Below, piece after piece: positions 28,141 to 36,751 of a stretch of DNA of 64,000 nucleotides. The first letter of the stretch is position 1; each line of letters begins with the position of its first letter. A model generated the notes under the pieces. It saw nothing but the letters and a program-made list of their open reading frames with translations, had not been told where the DNA came from and made no database searches. This DNA comes from Lysinibacillus sp. ZYM-1 (GTDB taxonomy: Bacteria; Bacillota; Bacilli; Bacillales_A; Planococcaceae), in assembly GCF_001308875.1 (NCBI RefSeq), contig NZ_KQ465108.1:1-64000 (forward strand), given 5' to 3'. Both the position numbers and the translations under genes were made by a program.

Positions 28141-28176
28141 AAGCTGTTCAGCGAAGGAAGAAGTGCTGAACAGCTT
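28141..28176. repeat. Perfect 12-bp inverted repeat AAGCTGTTCAGC
   Basis: AAGCTGTTCAGC and its exact inverse flank a 12-nt loop, followed on the plus strand by TTTTTA. It looks like a plus-strand terminator, but no plus-strand gene ends here. It lies just upstream of the small minus-strand gene at 28115, so it could also be an operator. Confidence 0.55.
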
Positions 28177-28188
28177 TTTAATGAGATG

Positions 28189-28290
28189 GATAGAACCGCA
28201 AAAGTAGCGGATAAAAACTCAAAGGTGACGGATAGAACCACAAAAGTAGCGGATAAAAACTCAAAGCTGACGGATACAACACTAAAAGTG
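28189..28290. repeat. 42-bp tandem repeat coding a 7-residue periodic frame
   Basis: Two near-identical 42-bp units (28189-28230 and 28231-28272, two differences) and a partial third unit lie at the 3' end of the LysR gene. A plus-strand frame from ATG 28186 to 28314 (42 residues) reads DRTAKVADKNSKVTD repeated with period seven. No ribosome site is present for that frame. Similar heptad frames are known as short annotated ORFs in Bacillaceae genomes; that last statement is from memory. Confidence 0.7.
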
Positions 28291-29154
28291 ATTGTAAGCA
28301 TCGATAGATTCTAAAAAATATTGTAGGATGGGTGATTGAACATCATCCTTACGATAAATAAACCATGTAGGAATTTGTGCTTGCTTTTTTGTTAATTCGT
28401 ACAGTGACAATGAGTATGTTACCATATATTTTTCCGCAATGGCACGGGGAAGTAAGGTAATACCGAGACCAGCCGCAACACAGCCAATAATCCCGTCCAG
28501 CGTACCAAATTCCATTCTATTTTGTGGGTGTACACCGTCCTCATGTAACCAATGCTCCAAGATGGTTCGGTAGGAGCAGCCCTGTCGAAACGTAATCACT
28601 GTGCTTCCCTCAATATCACGCAAATTAAGGATGGGTTTATGTTTGCTTGAGGTGATCATCACAAGCTCTTCGCTGACAAATTCCTTCATTAATATATTCT
28701 CTTTATAAACGGGTCCAGTAACAAAGGCTCCATCTATTTCATAATTTTCTAACCGTTCAATATTGTGCTGAGATGGGCTTGTTAAAATAGTAATATCGAC
28801 CTTTTCATGGACTTGGTGGAAAGTCGATAATAAGGCAGGTAAATGAAGTGCTGCAGTTGTTTCCATCGAGCCAATCCGTAAAACACCTCTAGTATTCTCT
28901 TTATCCTGTAATATTTCAAAGGATTTTTCATAGAGATGAAGCATTTTTAAAGCTACCTCGTAAAATTGTTCCCCCTTAGGCGTTAGCCGAATGCCTCGAT
29001 GTCCACGATAAAATAATGTTGTATCATACATAGCCTCAAGACTTTGGATTTTCATAGAGATATTGGATTGCGTGTAATTTAGTGTCGCAGCTGCTTTAGA
29101 AAAACTCCCCGTTTGAACGACTGTTCGAAAGATAGTCAGATCATTAATATTCAT
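28282..29154 (-). CDS. LysR-family transcriptional regulator (paralogue 2)
   Basis: A 290-residue LysR protein. The HTH reads MNINDLTIFRTVVQTGSFSK with TQSNISMKIQSLEAMY, then GHRGIRLTPKG. The effector domain runs from about 90 to 285. I chose ATG at 29154 behind GGAGGGTAT; a longer form would start at 29172. It is divergent from the MFS gene at 29257, the same arrangement as 5806-7996. Its 3' end lies inside the 42-bp repeat. It probably controls the MFS gene; the effector is unknown. Confidence 0.85.
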   Translation of the reverse strand: MNINDLTIFRTVVQTGSFSKAAATLNYTQSNISMKIQSLEAMYDTTLFYRGHRGIRLTPKGEQFYEVALKMLHLYEKSFEILQDKENTRGVLRIGSMETTAALHLPALLSTFHQVHEKVDITILTSPSQHNIERLENYEIDGAFVTGPVYKENILMKEFVSEELVMITSSKHKPILNLRDIEGSTVITFRQGCSYRTILEHWLHEDGVHPQNRMEFGTLDGIIGCVAAGLGITLLPRAIAEKYMVTYSLSLYELTKKQAQIPTWFIYRKDDVQSPILQYFLESIDAYNHF

Positions 29155-29256
29155 ATACCCTCCAGCTATCAATTATTTTGATATTAATTATAACGAATTG
29201 GGTGTATTTGTGATACCTAAATGTTCGATATAGTGGAGAAGAGAAGGAGTGATACT

Positions 29257-30447
29257 ATGCAAAAGCAAACCGTTCAATATTTACTAGGTGGCATTTTTAC
29301 TTTAGTGATCGCCATGGGTATCGGGCGTTTTTCTTATACAGTTATTTTACCTTATATGCAAGAAACATTTGAGTTTAGCCGAGCTACGGCAGGTTATTTA
29401 GCAACAAGCAATTATTTAGGTTACCTTGTCGGGGCATTGGTGGCAGGAAGACTACCAATTGCACATAAACGCATTCCCTTTTTGCAACTAGGGCTGATTA
29501 TCAGCGTTTTGACAACGGCCTTCATGGGCTTTACGGAAACCATCATTACATGGTATATTCTCCGATTTATTTCTGGTGTTATGAGTGCTTTTATTTTTGT
29601 GGTCATTGCTAGTCTTGTCCTCGATCAATTAGCAAATACTAGTAAAACGCACCTATCTGGGCTTTTCTATAGTGGCGTGGGATTAGGAATAGCCATAAGT
29701 TCCATGATGGTTTCGCCAATCCACGCAATTTATAAGTGGAATGGAACATGGATTGCTCTAGCTTTGTTTTGTGTTCTATTGTTGGTTTTTATCGTGATAT
29801 TCATAAAACCTATTTCACATAGTAAACAACGATTCGTGAATCTATCAAAATCATCTCCCAAAGTACCACCTAAGTCATGGATGAAGTGGCTAATTATCGC
29901 CTATAGTTTAGAGGGGCTTGGCTATATTGTTACAGGAACTTTTATTGTTTCGATTGCACAAGAATCAACAAGCTTCCATGGAAATGCAGCCATTGTCTGG
30001 TTCGTAGTTGGTTTAGCTGCTATTCCATCGTGCATCATATGGTCCAAGCTCGCACAACATTTTGGTTCTGTAAAAACATTACTTATTTCAATGGTCGTTC
30101 AAGCAGTTGGAATAATATTGCCAGCTTTTTCTACCAATACGATCATGCTTTATGTAAGTGCCTTTGTGTTTGGCGCAACCTTTATGGGCATCACAACAGT
30201 TGTCACAACACTAGCAAGACATATTGTACCAGTAAACAGTCATCAAATCTTAGGATATCTAACAGCTGGCTATGCTTTTGGTCAAATGGTAGGACCGTCT
30301 TTAGCAGGGATACTTGCTAATTCTACCAATAGTTATCAGTATTCATTGGTTGGTGCAGCTGTAGTAGTAATCATGGGGGCGTTGTGCCTAGTTGGTGGCG
30401 TAAAATATGAAATGATGACTGCCCCTGTACACGCTCAGATTAAATAA
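29257..30447 (+). CDS. YbfB/YjiJ-family MFS transporter (paralogue 2)
   Basis: A 396-residue, 12-TM transporter. GIGRFSYTVILPYM and TSNYLGYLVGALVAG match the first paralogue at 6812 almost residue for residue, and YSLEGLGYIVTGTFIV matches its YGFEGLGYIITGTFLV. I chose ATG at 29257 because AAGGAG lies 7 nt upstream; a longer ORF from 29221 starts in poor context. It is probably an exporter of an unknown small compound controlled by the divergent LysR. Confidence 0.85.
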   Translation: MQKQTVQYLLGGIFTLVIAMGIGRFSYTVILPYMQETFEFSRATAGYLATSNYLGYLVGALVAGRLPIAHKRIPFLQLGLIISVLTTAFMGFTETIITWYILRFISGVMSAFIFVVIASLVLDQLANTSKTHLSGLFYSGVGLGIAISSMMVSPIHAIYKWNGTWIALALFCVLLLVFIVIFIKPISHSKQRFVNLSKSSPKVPPKSWMKWLIIAYSLEGLGYIVTGTFIVSIAQESTSFHGNAAIVWFVVGLAAIPSCIIWSKLAQHFGSVKTLLISMVVQAVGIILPAFSTNTIMLYVSAFVFGATFMGITTVVTTLARHIVPVNSHQILGYLTAGYAFGQMVGPSLAGILANSTNSYQYSLVGAAVVVIMGALCLVGGVKYEMMTAPVHAQIK

Positions 30448-30451
30448 AAAA

Positions 30452-30484
30452 AAGTAAGTAAAGCTTTAAAGCCTTACTTACTTT
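30452..30484. terminator. Bidirectional terminator AAGTAAGTAA/TTACTTACTT
   Basis: A 10-bp stem with a loop of about 12 nt and A and T runs on either side. It separates the convergent MFS and YitT genes. Confidence 0.8.
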
Positions 30485-30488
30485 TAAA

Positions 30489-31349
30489 TTAGTGGATATC
30501 ACGTTTCTTAAAGTTACCACCACGTACTTCAGAAACGTCAGAAATGACAACAAAAGCACCATCATCAATGTCCTTAATAATAGAAACAAGTTTATTTTCT
30601 TCCATACGGTTAATAACACAGTTTAAAATTTCCGTTGGTTCATTGGAGAAACCGCCACGTCCATGTGTATACGTCACACCACGACCTAGACGAGCCTGGA
30701 TTGCATCACCAATCTCCTCAGATTTTGCACTAACAACACGAACTTCTTTGGATTTTTCTAAACCAACTTGAATAATATCGATCACGTTTTTAGCAATATA
30801 GTAGGTTAATGCAGAGTATAAAGCACTCTCTAAACCAAAAATAAAGCTTGCCCCTAAGAAAATAAAGGCATTAATAAATAATATAATATCACCGACTGAA
30901 AATGGAATCTTACGGGATAATAGCACTGCTAAAACTTCAGAGCCATCTAATGCGCCACCGTTCCGTAAGACAATCCCAATACCTACACCTAGCAGCATAC
31001 CACCAGACAAGACAATTAATAAGGGATCATTTGGGCCTAAAATCGTTTTGACATCATGTAAAAGAACCGTTGAAACGGATAATGCTGCGATGCCGGCACT
31101 ACTCATTAAGGCAAAAGTTTTTCCAACTTGCTTGTAGCCGATATAAATGAACGGAATATTTAATACAAAGAGTAGTACGCCTAACGGAATGCCAAAGAGG
31201 TGTGCCCCCATAATACTTAGACCTGTGACACCGCCATCAATAACATCATTAGGAATTAAAACGGCTTCTAGTCCGTATGCCGCAATAACTGCACCAATAA
31301 TAATCATGATTAATTTTCGTATGTTTTGAACTAACTTTCCTTTTTTCAT
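30489..31349 (-). CDS. YitT family membrane protein (DUF161/DUF2179)
   Basis: A 286-residue membrane protein. Five TM segments (about 10-200) include the conserved DGGVTGLSIM and GNGGALDGSEVLAVL style motifs (seen as GGALDGSEVLAVLLS). The C-terminal DUF2179 cytoplasmic domain (about 210-286) has GRGVTYTHGRGGFS and VSDVSEVRGGNFKKRDIH. YitT proteins are widespread in Bacillota with several paralogues per genome; transport function is suspected but unproven. It has its own terminator and is followed upstream by a regulator gene. Confidence 0.85.
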   Translation of the reverse strand: MKKGKLVQNIRKLIMIIIGAVIAAYGLEAVLIPNDVIDGGVTGLSIMGAHLFGIPLGVLLFVLNIPFIYIGYKQVGKTFALMSSAGIAALSVSTVLLHDVKTILGPNDPLLIVLSGGMLLGVGIGIVLRNGGALDGSEVLAVLLSRKIPFSVGDIILFINAFIFLGASFIFGLESALYSALTYYIAKNVIDIIQVGLEKSKEVRVVSAKSEEIGDAIQARLGRGVTYTHGRGGFSNEPTEILNCVINRMEENKLVSIIKDIDDGAFVVISDVSEVRGGNFKKRDIH

Positions 31350-31382
31350 AAATCTTCTCCATTTCTTTACGTAAAATACTAC

Positions 31383-31922
31383 CTAAGGTTTTGGAATAAT
31401 ATTTATAGCAATTGTTTTAGTCTCAGAACCTTTACTTGAGTCGGCCATATTATAGTATTTAGTTAATAAATCGTTTAATTCATGATCAAAGTTTTTGAAT
31501 TGATCAGCTGTTAACGTCAAGTCAATGAAAGAAAAAGTTGCTAGATCAGCGGTACTTTCTTTTTCCTCAAGTGAATGTAAGTAATTTTGATATTGAGATA
31601 GTAGTGCTAATTGGTAGTAGGAAATGTAATTTAATTTTTGCTTGGTAGTGAGCTGTGTCCAATCCTCCTTACTAAGTTTTGCTGCTCCTTCGTTTAATGC
31701 ATAAAACTTCTCTGTAACAGAACGTACTTTACGCTCTTTCACAATTTTTATGATGTTTTCGTCCACTAAAATTTGGATATGTCGATATAAAGTAGCTTGT
31801 GGTACATCCTTAATGACCGAAATCATCTCCAAAGTGCTTAAGCCTTCTTCTTTATTGTGCATCAGAGCTTGTAAAATTTTCATTCTCACAGGGTGCATTA
31901 ATACCTCTGCTTTATTGCGCAT
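31383..31922 (-). CDS. Winged-helix (ArsR-like) transcriptional regulator
   Basis: A 179-residue regulator. The N-terminal winged HTH is VLMHPVRMKILQALMHNKE then VPQATLYRHIQILVDENI, and the C-terminal part (about 95-165) is a helical dimer/sensor region (LNYISYYQLALLSQYQNYLH). It matches the HTH_20/ArsR-like group that controls nearby ABC exporters in Bacillaceae. It is divergent from the PLDc_N-ABC operon at 32107 with about 185 bp between, so it is the likely repressor of that operon. AGGAGGATCGGTTT precedes the ATG. Confidence 0.75.
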   Translation of the reverse strand: MRNKAEVLMHPVRMKILQALMHNKEEGLSTLEMISVIKDVPQATLYRHIQILVDENIIKIVKERKVRSVTEKFYALNEGAAKLSKEDWTQLTTKQKLNYISYYQLALLSQYQNYLHSLEEKESTADLATFSFIDLTLTADQFKNFDHELNDLLTKYYNMADSSKGSETKTIAINIIPKP

Positions 31923-32106
31923 AAACCGATCCTCCTAATAAAATAATGAGATGGTATCAGGAAAGCATTCGAATGTTATCAAAATGAGAACATTATCAAA
32001 AAATATATTATAGATATTTTTTTGAGATGTACAGTAAAAAGGTAATGAAATTTTTCAATATCTTTGTTATCATTATTGATAATGATAATGAATGGAGGTT
32101 TTAAAA

Positions 32107-32358
32107 ATGAAATTACACTATAGTTTTGATGAATTCAGTCAAATTAATTGGGCAAGCATACTGCCAATCCTTTTACCTTTTTTATTCGTAGGATCTTTGC
32201 TCATCATAATTGCATTAATCGATCTATTCCGCCACAGAAATAGGAGAGAAAACATAGTAATGTGGACAATTATCATATTACTCTTTAACACAATTGGTCC
32301 TGTATTATACTTCATGATTGGTAGAAAGGATGTCCATACACGTGCGCTTAGAAATTAA
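32107..32358 (+). CDS. YxlE-like PLDc_N membrane protein
   Basis: An 83-residue protein with two TM segments (ILPILLPFLFVGSLLIIIAL and IVMWTIIILLFNTIGPVLYF) followed by GRKD, the PLDc_N domain found in the YxlE family of ABC operons. In Bacillus subtilis yxlE precedes the ABC genes yxlF and yxlG. Here the same order occurs: small protein, ATPase, permease. I chose ATG at 32107, 8 nt after GGAGG; ATG at 32092 lies on that site. It overlaps the ATPase by 17 nt. Confidence 0.72.
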   Translation: MKLHYSFDEFSQINWASILPILLPFLFVGSLLIIIALIDLFRHRNRRENIVMWTIIILLFNTIGPVLYFMIGRKDVHTRALRN

Positions 32359-33244
32359 CAAAATTACGAAAAGGTTTAAACATAAAACTGCTGTAAATAG
32401 TTTTTCAATGGTCGTTGATGCGAATGAGTGCGTTGGGTTAATTGGCCCAAACGGAGCTGGGAAATCGACATTGATTCAAATTATTGCTGACATTTTATAT
32501 GCGGATGAAGGGGAAATTCTTCTTGATGGACAACAGATTTCAACGATGAAACATCAAATTGGTTATTTACCTCAATATCCTAATTTTTTCTCATGGATGA
32601 CAGCTTTTGAAACATTGTCCTTTATGGGAACACTTTCTGGTTTATCAAAGAATGAATTACAGGACGAAATTCCTTTGCTTCTTGAAAAGGTTGGCTTAGA
32701 AAAAGAAGCACATTTTCAGGTCGGGACATTTTCAGGTGGTATGAAGCAGCGCCTTGGCATCGCGCAAGCTTTATTGCATAAACCGGCTTTGATGATTATG
32801 GATGAGCCAGTATCAGCACTAGATCCGATTGGTAGACGAGAAGTGTTGAATCTATTAAAAGAGATTAAAAAAGAAACGACCATATTACTTTCAACACATA
32901 TATTAAGCGATGCAGAGGAAATTTGTGAACGCTTTGTTGTCATTCAAAATGGTCACAAAATAGAGGATGCAACAAAAGATCAGTTACTGGAGCGTCACCA
33001 AGAATCTGCTATCTATGTGGAGATTCGCCAAGAAGACTTTAAGTGGGTAACAATGGTTGAACAGTTATCCTATGTCAAGAAAATCGAAAACGAAAGAAAT
33101 GGTTTTAAAATACATGTCCTTCATTTGGAGGAAGATGCTCAAAGATTGTTACAGTATGCGCTAGATTCCAATGTCATTTTGTTAAAATTTGAAATGGGTA
33201 TTCAAGAAAGCTTAGAAGAAATATTTTTAGAATTGGTGGTGTGA
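32342..33244 (+). CDS. ABC transporter ATP-binding protein, YxlF-like
   Basis: An approximately 300-residue ATPase. Walker A is GPNGAGKST, signature TFSGGMKQRLGIAQALL and Walker B LMIMDEPVSALDP. The C-terminal portion (about 220-300) has the regulatory region seen in YxlF/NatA-like ATPases. The start is uncertain: GTG at 32342 fits AAAGGA spacing better than ATG at 32330, which directly abuts its ribosome site. It overlaps the YxlE-like gene by 17 nt and precedes the permease by 4 nt. Confidence 0.82.
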   Translation: MRLEINKITKRFKHKTAVNSFSMVVDANECVGLIGPNGAGKSTLIQIIADILYADEGEILLDGQQISTMKHQIGYLPQYPNFFSWMTAFETLSFMGTLSGLSKNELQDEIPLLLEKVGLEKEAHFQVGTFSGGMKQRLGIAQALLHKPALMIMDEPVSALDPIGRREVLNLLKEIKKETTILLSTHILSDAEEICERFVVIQNGHKIEDATKDQLLERHQESAIYVEIRQEDFKWVTMVEQLSYVKKIENERNGFKIHVLHLEEDAQRLLQYALDSNVILLKFEMGIQESLEEIFLELVV

Positions 33245-33248
33245 GATT

Positions 33249-34028
33249 GTGAATACTTTTATGGCGTTAAGTAAAAAAGAAGTAACTCAAATGACGAAGG
33301 AATTTAAAATTGTCTGGCTACCAATTGTCTTTATCCTACTTGGGTTAACGCAGCCGATTATGATGTACTACATGCCGGTTATTTTGCAATCAATGGGTGG
33401 TGTGGAGGGTATAATGATTGACCCAACCATGGCAAAGCCGGATGGAAGCGAAGTGCTGGCCTCAACTCTAAGTTCACAGTTTGATCAGTTAGGTATTATT
33501 ATTCTAGCGGTTGCAACAATGGGCATTATACAGGGGGAAAAAGCGAATGGTATGATGGCATTTATTCTTACAAGGCCTGTGTCTATCTCATCCTACTTAA
33601 ATAGTAAAATTATTGTTCATTATATAGTAGCTGTTTTCTGTATAGCTCTTGGCTATGGTATGTCCTATGGCTATACATCCTATTTATTTACTACTGTACC
33701 AGTGATGCAGGGTTTGCTGGCTTTAGCACTTTATTGTGTGTGGCTATTGTTTGTTATTACGTTTGTTGCCATGATGAGCACGTTTTTTAATAGTTCGGCC
33801 TTTATAGCATTAGTAAGTATCGTAGTCCTATTCATCTGCCGTTTCATCGCTGGGTTGCATCCGTTTTTGGACGTTGTTAATCCTGCAAGTAATAGCTTGC
33901 ATGCTACTACTATATTGATGTCTGGGGGTATGAAAGCTTGGTATGGCATCCATATTGCCGTTACGATGTTCTTAGTTATATGGATGATTGCTACCATGCA
34001 CCATTTCATTGCAAAAAAGAAGTTTTAA
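33249..34028 (+). CDS. ABC-2 type permease, YxlG-like
   Basis: A 259-residue permease with six TM segments. LGLTQPIMMYYMPVIL, IIILAVATMGIIQGEKANGM (with the cytoplasmic EKANGMMAFILTRPVS loop, typical of ABC-2 permeases) and later IALVSIVVLFICRFIAG are visible. The GTG start at 33249 follows GGTGGTGTGAG. It forms the exporter with the preceding ATPase. Confidence 0.78.
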   Translation: MNTFMALSKKEVTQMTKEFKIVWLPIVFILLGLTQPIMMYYMPVILQSMGGVEGIMIDPTMAKPDGSEVLASTLSSQFDQLGIIILAVATMGIIQGEKANGMMAFILTRPVSISSYLNSKIIVHYIVAVFCIALGYGMSYGYTSYLFTTVPVMQGLLALALYCVWLLFVITFVAMMSTFFNSSAFIALVSIVVLFICRFIAGLHPFLDVVNPASNSLHATTILMSGGMKAWYGIHIAVTMFLVIWMIATMHHFIAKKKF

Positions 34029-34045
34029 ATGGGAGGGTGTAGAAA

Positions 34046-34747
34046 TTGTTAAAGGTAGAAAATTTACAGAAATCGTATGGGTCCCAGGATGTTTTAAAAG
34101 GCGTAGAGTTAAAGGTAGAAAAGGGAGAGATAGTTGGTTTCGTGGGTGGTAATGGGGCAGGGAAAACAACCACATTAAATTGTATAACTGGATTAGTAGA
34201 ACAAGATAAAGGAAAAGTGACGATTAATAATGTACCGAAATCACAGTCCCTGGATTATAAAAAGCAATTTTATTTTATACCGGATACGATTCATGTGTTT
34301 TCTAACATCACTGCGTACGATTGGATTCATTTCGTTTTAAAGCTTTATGAAAAGAAGGATGAGTCTAAACTGCAAAGTCTTATCACTATCTTTGAAATGG
34401 AGGCAAGTATTGATAAGCCTTTGGGAACGTACTCATATGGAATGCTCCATAAGATGGCGTTAATTACTGCTTTTACAATTTGTCCACCTATCCTTATCAT
34501 GGATGAGCCATTAAATGGTTTGGATCCTCTTGCTGTAGTTGCGTTTAAAAATTGTATGAAGGACTATGTAGAAAATGGGGGGACTATTTTCTTTTCAACC
34601 CATTTGTTAGATGTTGCTGAAAAAATTTGTCAATCCATTGCATTTTTAAAAGATGGAAAAATTGTTTTGCATGAACGTTTGGAGAATTTATTGGTAGAAG
34701 GAAGCCTCGAGACTATATTTTTGGAGAAGCAGACCAATGACAGTTAA
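34046..34747 (+). CDS. ABC transporter ATP-binding protein, second of operon
   Basis: A 233-residue ATPase. Walker A GGNGAGKTT, signature region YSYGMLHKMALITAF (LSGGQ variant, SYGML) and Walker B LIMDEPLNGLDP are present. The signature variant SYGM, instead of SGGQ, is common in this CcmA/YtrB-like class. The start is TTG at 34046 behind GGGAGGG. It overlaps the 527-residue permease by 11 nt, so the two are translationally coupled. Confidence 0.82.
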   Translation: MLKVENLQKSYGSQDVLKGVELKVEKGEIVGFVGGNGAGKTTTLNCITGLVEQDKGKVTINNVPKSQSLDYKKQFYFIPDTIHVFSNITAYDWIHFVLKLYEKKDESKLQSLITIFEMEASIDKPLGTYSYGMLHKMALITAFTICPPILIMDEPLNGLDPLAVVAFKNCMKDYVENGGTIFFSTHLLDVAEKICQSIAFLKDGKIVLHERLENLLVEGSLETIFLEKQTNDS

Positions 34748-36320
34748 TCATTTATTAATTAAGTTCTTCTTAACATCCCTTTATGCAAAGCCAAAGCAAC
34801 CGATAATCCAGGCTTTTTTCATTCTTGCCATCATTTATGTAGCCATCCAATATGTGATACTCACCTTCGTGATGTATTTTATAGTGACCCCAGAGGTATT
34901 TTTATTTTACAATATGCTTCTTTCAAGCGGTGTCACGTATATTTTAATAGTATATTTTGCTGTTTCGGTAGTGTTTAGTCAAAATGATTTTTTAATAATG
35001 AGTCATTTGCCTATTTCTCCGAAGCGTATTATCATATCGAAAATAATCAGTGGGGTTGTATTGCCGTTAGTGGTAGTTAGTATTCTTTCAATACCTACAT
35101 TTTTCTTATTATGGATAGAGTGGGAGCTTGGTATAGCGATTAAAACAATGCTGTTTATACTTGCCATGAACGTTTTTATTACACTGTTCCTTTTATTTAT
35201 ATTATCCATTTTCAATCATTTTCGAACTGTATTTAATGGTACATCCGTGTATTTGCTTAGAATGATCGTTATCTTAGCTCTTGGAATAAGCCCAATCTTC
35301 TATTTTGTGATGGGAAATTATCAAGCAATTAGCGTTGCTATAGAGAAAATGGATGCTTCCACACTCTCATCTTTCAGTGCATCAATCTCTGCGTTGTTCG
35401 AGATAGGCTATCGTTTTGCCATGCAACAATCATTGGTAGAGGCATTGTTTCCAATGTCTACTATACAAAGCTTCCTCTATTTCACTATCGTCATCATCCT
35501 ATGTTGTTTATTGTTTAAAGCAACCATTATAATCATTGCTGCTAAGTATTATGAATATGGCTTACTTGTAAACAAGAGAGAAAAAACGACCAAGGTTTGG
35601 GGAAGTGGAATAAAAGGAATTTGGGTCAATTATTTGCAGCGTGAATTTTGGATTTTACAATCGGAATCATATTTTAAAATGCAAGTCATTCTAGGATTGA
35701 TGTTAACGCCTATTTGTACAATTATTTTCCTAATAAGTATTCAAATGAATATATTGAAATTGGATTGGATGATGAATAATGAAAGATATCTATTTGTCTA
35801 TTTAGTATTGCTGATGAGTTGTATGAACAATATTAGTGGAACACCCTATTCAAGAGAAGGAAAATACTATGCATCCAGCATAACGCTTCCGTTTAATCCA
35901 CAGAAAATTTATATGGCAAAAGTTGCTGTATCTTCCTGTATAGGTGTAGGAGCGGTCTTAATAAGTTACGTCATCTATACGTTATTTGGCAAAGGGGATA
36001 TGATAACGGTATTGTTTTTATTCATGACCATATTATTAGTCATTTCTTTTAATGTAGTGACTCCACTTTATGATAAAAAACATCCATTCCTTGCATGGTC
36101 AAATCCATCGGAAGCCATTAAATCCAATCCAACTGTATTAATAAGCTTATTATACGGAGCACCTGTTTTAATAATCACTCTGCTTCTTCACGTCTGTTTA
36201 TTGCTTGTGAAAATACCCCCATTGACAGCAGTCATTATTATTTCATTCATTGCATTACTATGTACAATTACATTAATTTATGGAGTCATTTCTAAAATGA
36301 AGGGATACGTTGGCAATTGA
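34737..36320 (+). CDS. Large ABC-2 type permease, second of operon
   Basis: A 527-residue membrane protein with about 12 hydrophobic segments, in two halves (about 25-240, then 250-525). It resembles the large permeases of YtrC/YtrD or BcrB-like systems that have no small extracellular domain. SHLPISPKRIIISKIISGVV in the first cytoplasmic loop and ASSITLPFNPQKIYMAKVAV in the second read as paired coupling helices, so the protein looks like a fused dimer of ABC-2 units. It overlaps GntR by 4 nt. Confidence 0.75.
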   Translation: MTVNHLLIKFFLTSLYAKPKQPIIQAFFILAIIYVAIQYVILTFVMYFIVTPEVFLFYNMLLSSGVTYILIVYFAVSVVFSQNDFLIMSHLPISPKRIIISKIISGVVLPLVVVSILSIPTFFLLWIEWELGIAIKTMLFILAMNVFITLFLLFILSIFNHFRTVFNGTSVYLLRMIVILALGISPIFYFVMGNYQAISVAIEKMDASTLSSFSASISALFEIGYRFAMQQSLVEALFPMSTIQSFLYFTIVIILCCLLFKATIIIIAAKYYEYGLLVNKREKTTKVWGSGIKGIWVNYLQREFWILQSESYFKMQVILGLMLTPICTIIFLISIQMNILKLDWMMNNERYLFVYLVLLMSCMNNISGTPYSREGKYYASSITLPFNPQKIYMAKVAVSSCIGVGAVLISYVIYTLFGKGDMITVLFLFMTILLVISFNVVTPLYDKKHPFLAWSNPSEAIKSNPTVLISLLYGAPVLIITLLLHVCLLLVKIPPLTAVIIISFIALLCTITLIYGVISKMKGYVGN

Positions 36321-36700
36321 ATCTGAAAGTAAATCGTAGAAGTAAAGTTCCATTTTATCAACAGCTCACCCAGCAACTGCTATTAGCAATAGTGACTGGG
36401 AATTTAAAAAAGGGTGACCATTTGCCATCCATTCGTAATTTAGCGAGGCAAACAAATCTCAATCTTCATACTGTTCATAAAAGCTATAAGGAGCTTCAGA
36501 AAAAAGGGATCATCACGGTTAAACCTCATGCCAGAGCATTTGTTATTATTGACGCTGAGAAAGCAAAAAATATTTCCCTTCAGCAAATATCTAGTAGTGT
36601 CGAACAAATAATTATAGAAGCTTCTATTTTAGGAATTAATGAATTTTACCTTAAGCAGACGTTCGAAGGAGTTTTACAAAAATACTATACAGAGCGTTAA
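36317..36700 (+). CDS. GntR-family regulator, YtrA subfamily
   Basis: A 127-residue GntR regulator. The winged HTH PFYQQLTQQLLLAIVTGNLKK, then HLPSIRNLARQTNLNLHTVH and SYKELQKKGIITVKPHARAF, is the YtrA-type N-terminal domain, and the C-terminal part (about 75-125) is a short helical tail with no large effector domain. It is the last gene of the operon, overlapping the permease by 4 nt, whereas YtrA usually comes first. The start is TTG. It probably represses the ABC operon or other genes. Confidence 0.8.
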   Translation: MNLKVNRRSKVPFYQQLTQQLLLAIVTGNLKKGDHLPSIRNLARQTNLNLHTVHKSYKELQKKGIITVKPHARAFVIIDAEKAKNISLQQISSSVEQIIIEASILGINEFYLKQTFEGVLQKYYTER

Positions 36701-36707
36701 AATAAAA

Positions 36708-36744
36708 GAGAAGGCTCCTGTTCATAGAAGGGCCATCTCTTTTT
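36708..36744. terminator. Terminator AAAGAGA...TCTCTTTT
   Basis: An imperfect stem AAAGAGAAGGCTC/GGGCCATCTCTTT with a T run TTTTTGC follows the GntR stop and lies 8 bases from the convergent permease gene. It can act in both directions. Confidence 0.6.
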
Positions 36745-36751
36745 GCTTTAT

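Noticed and set aside
28189..28290. Tandem 42-bp units as a CRISPR-like array
   Set aside because: Units are adjacent without spacers and only two complete copies exist.
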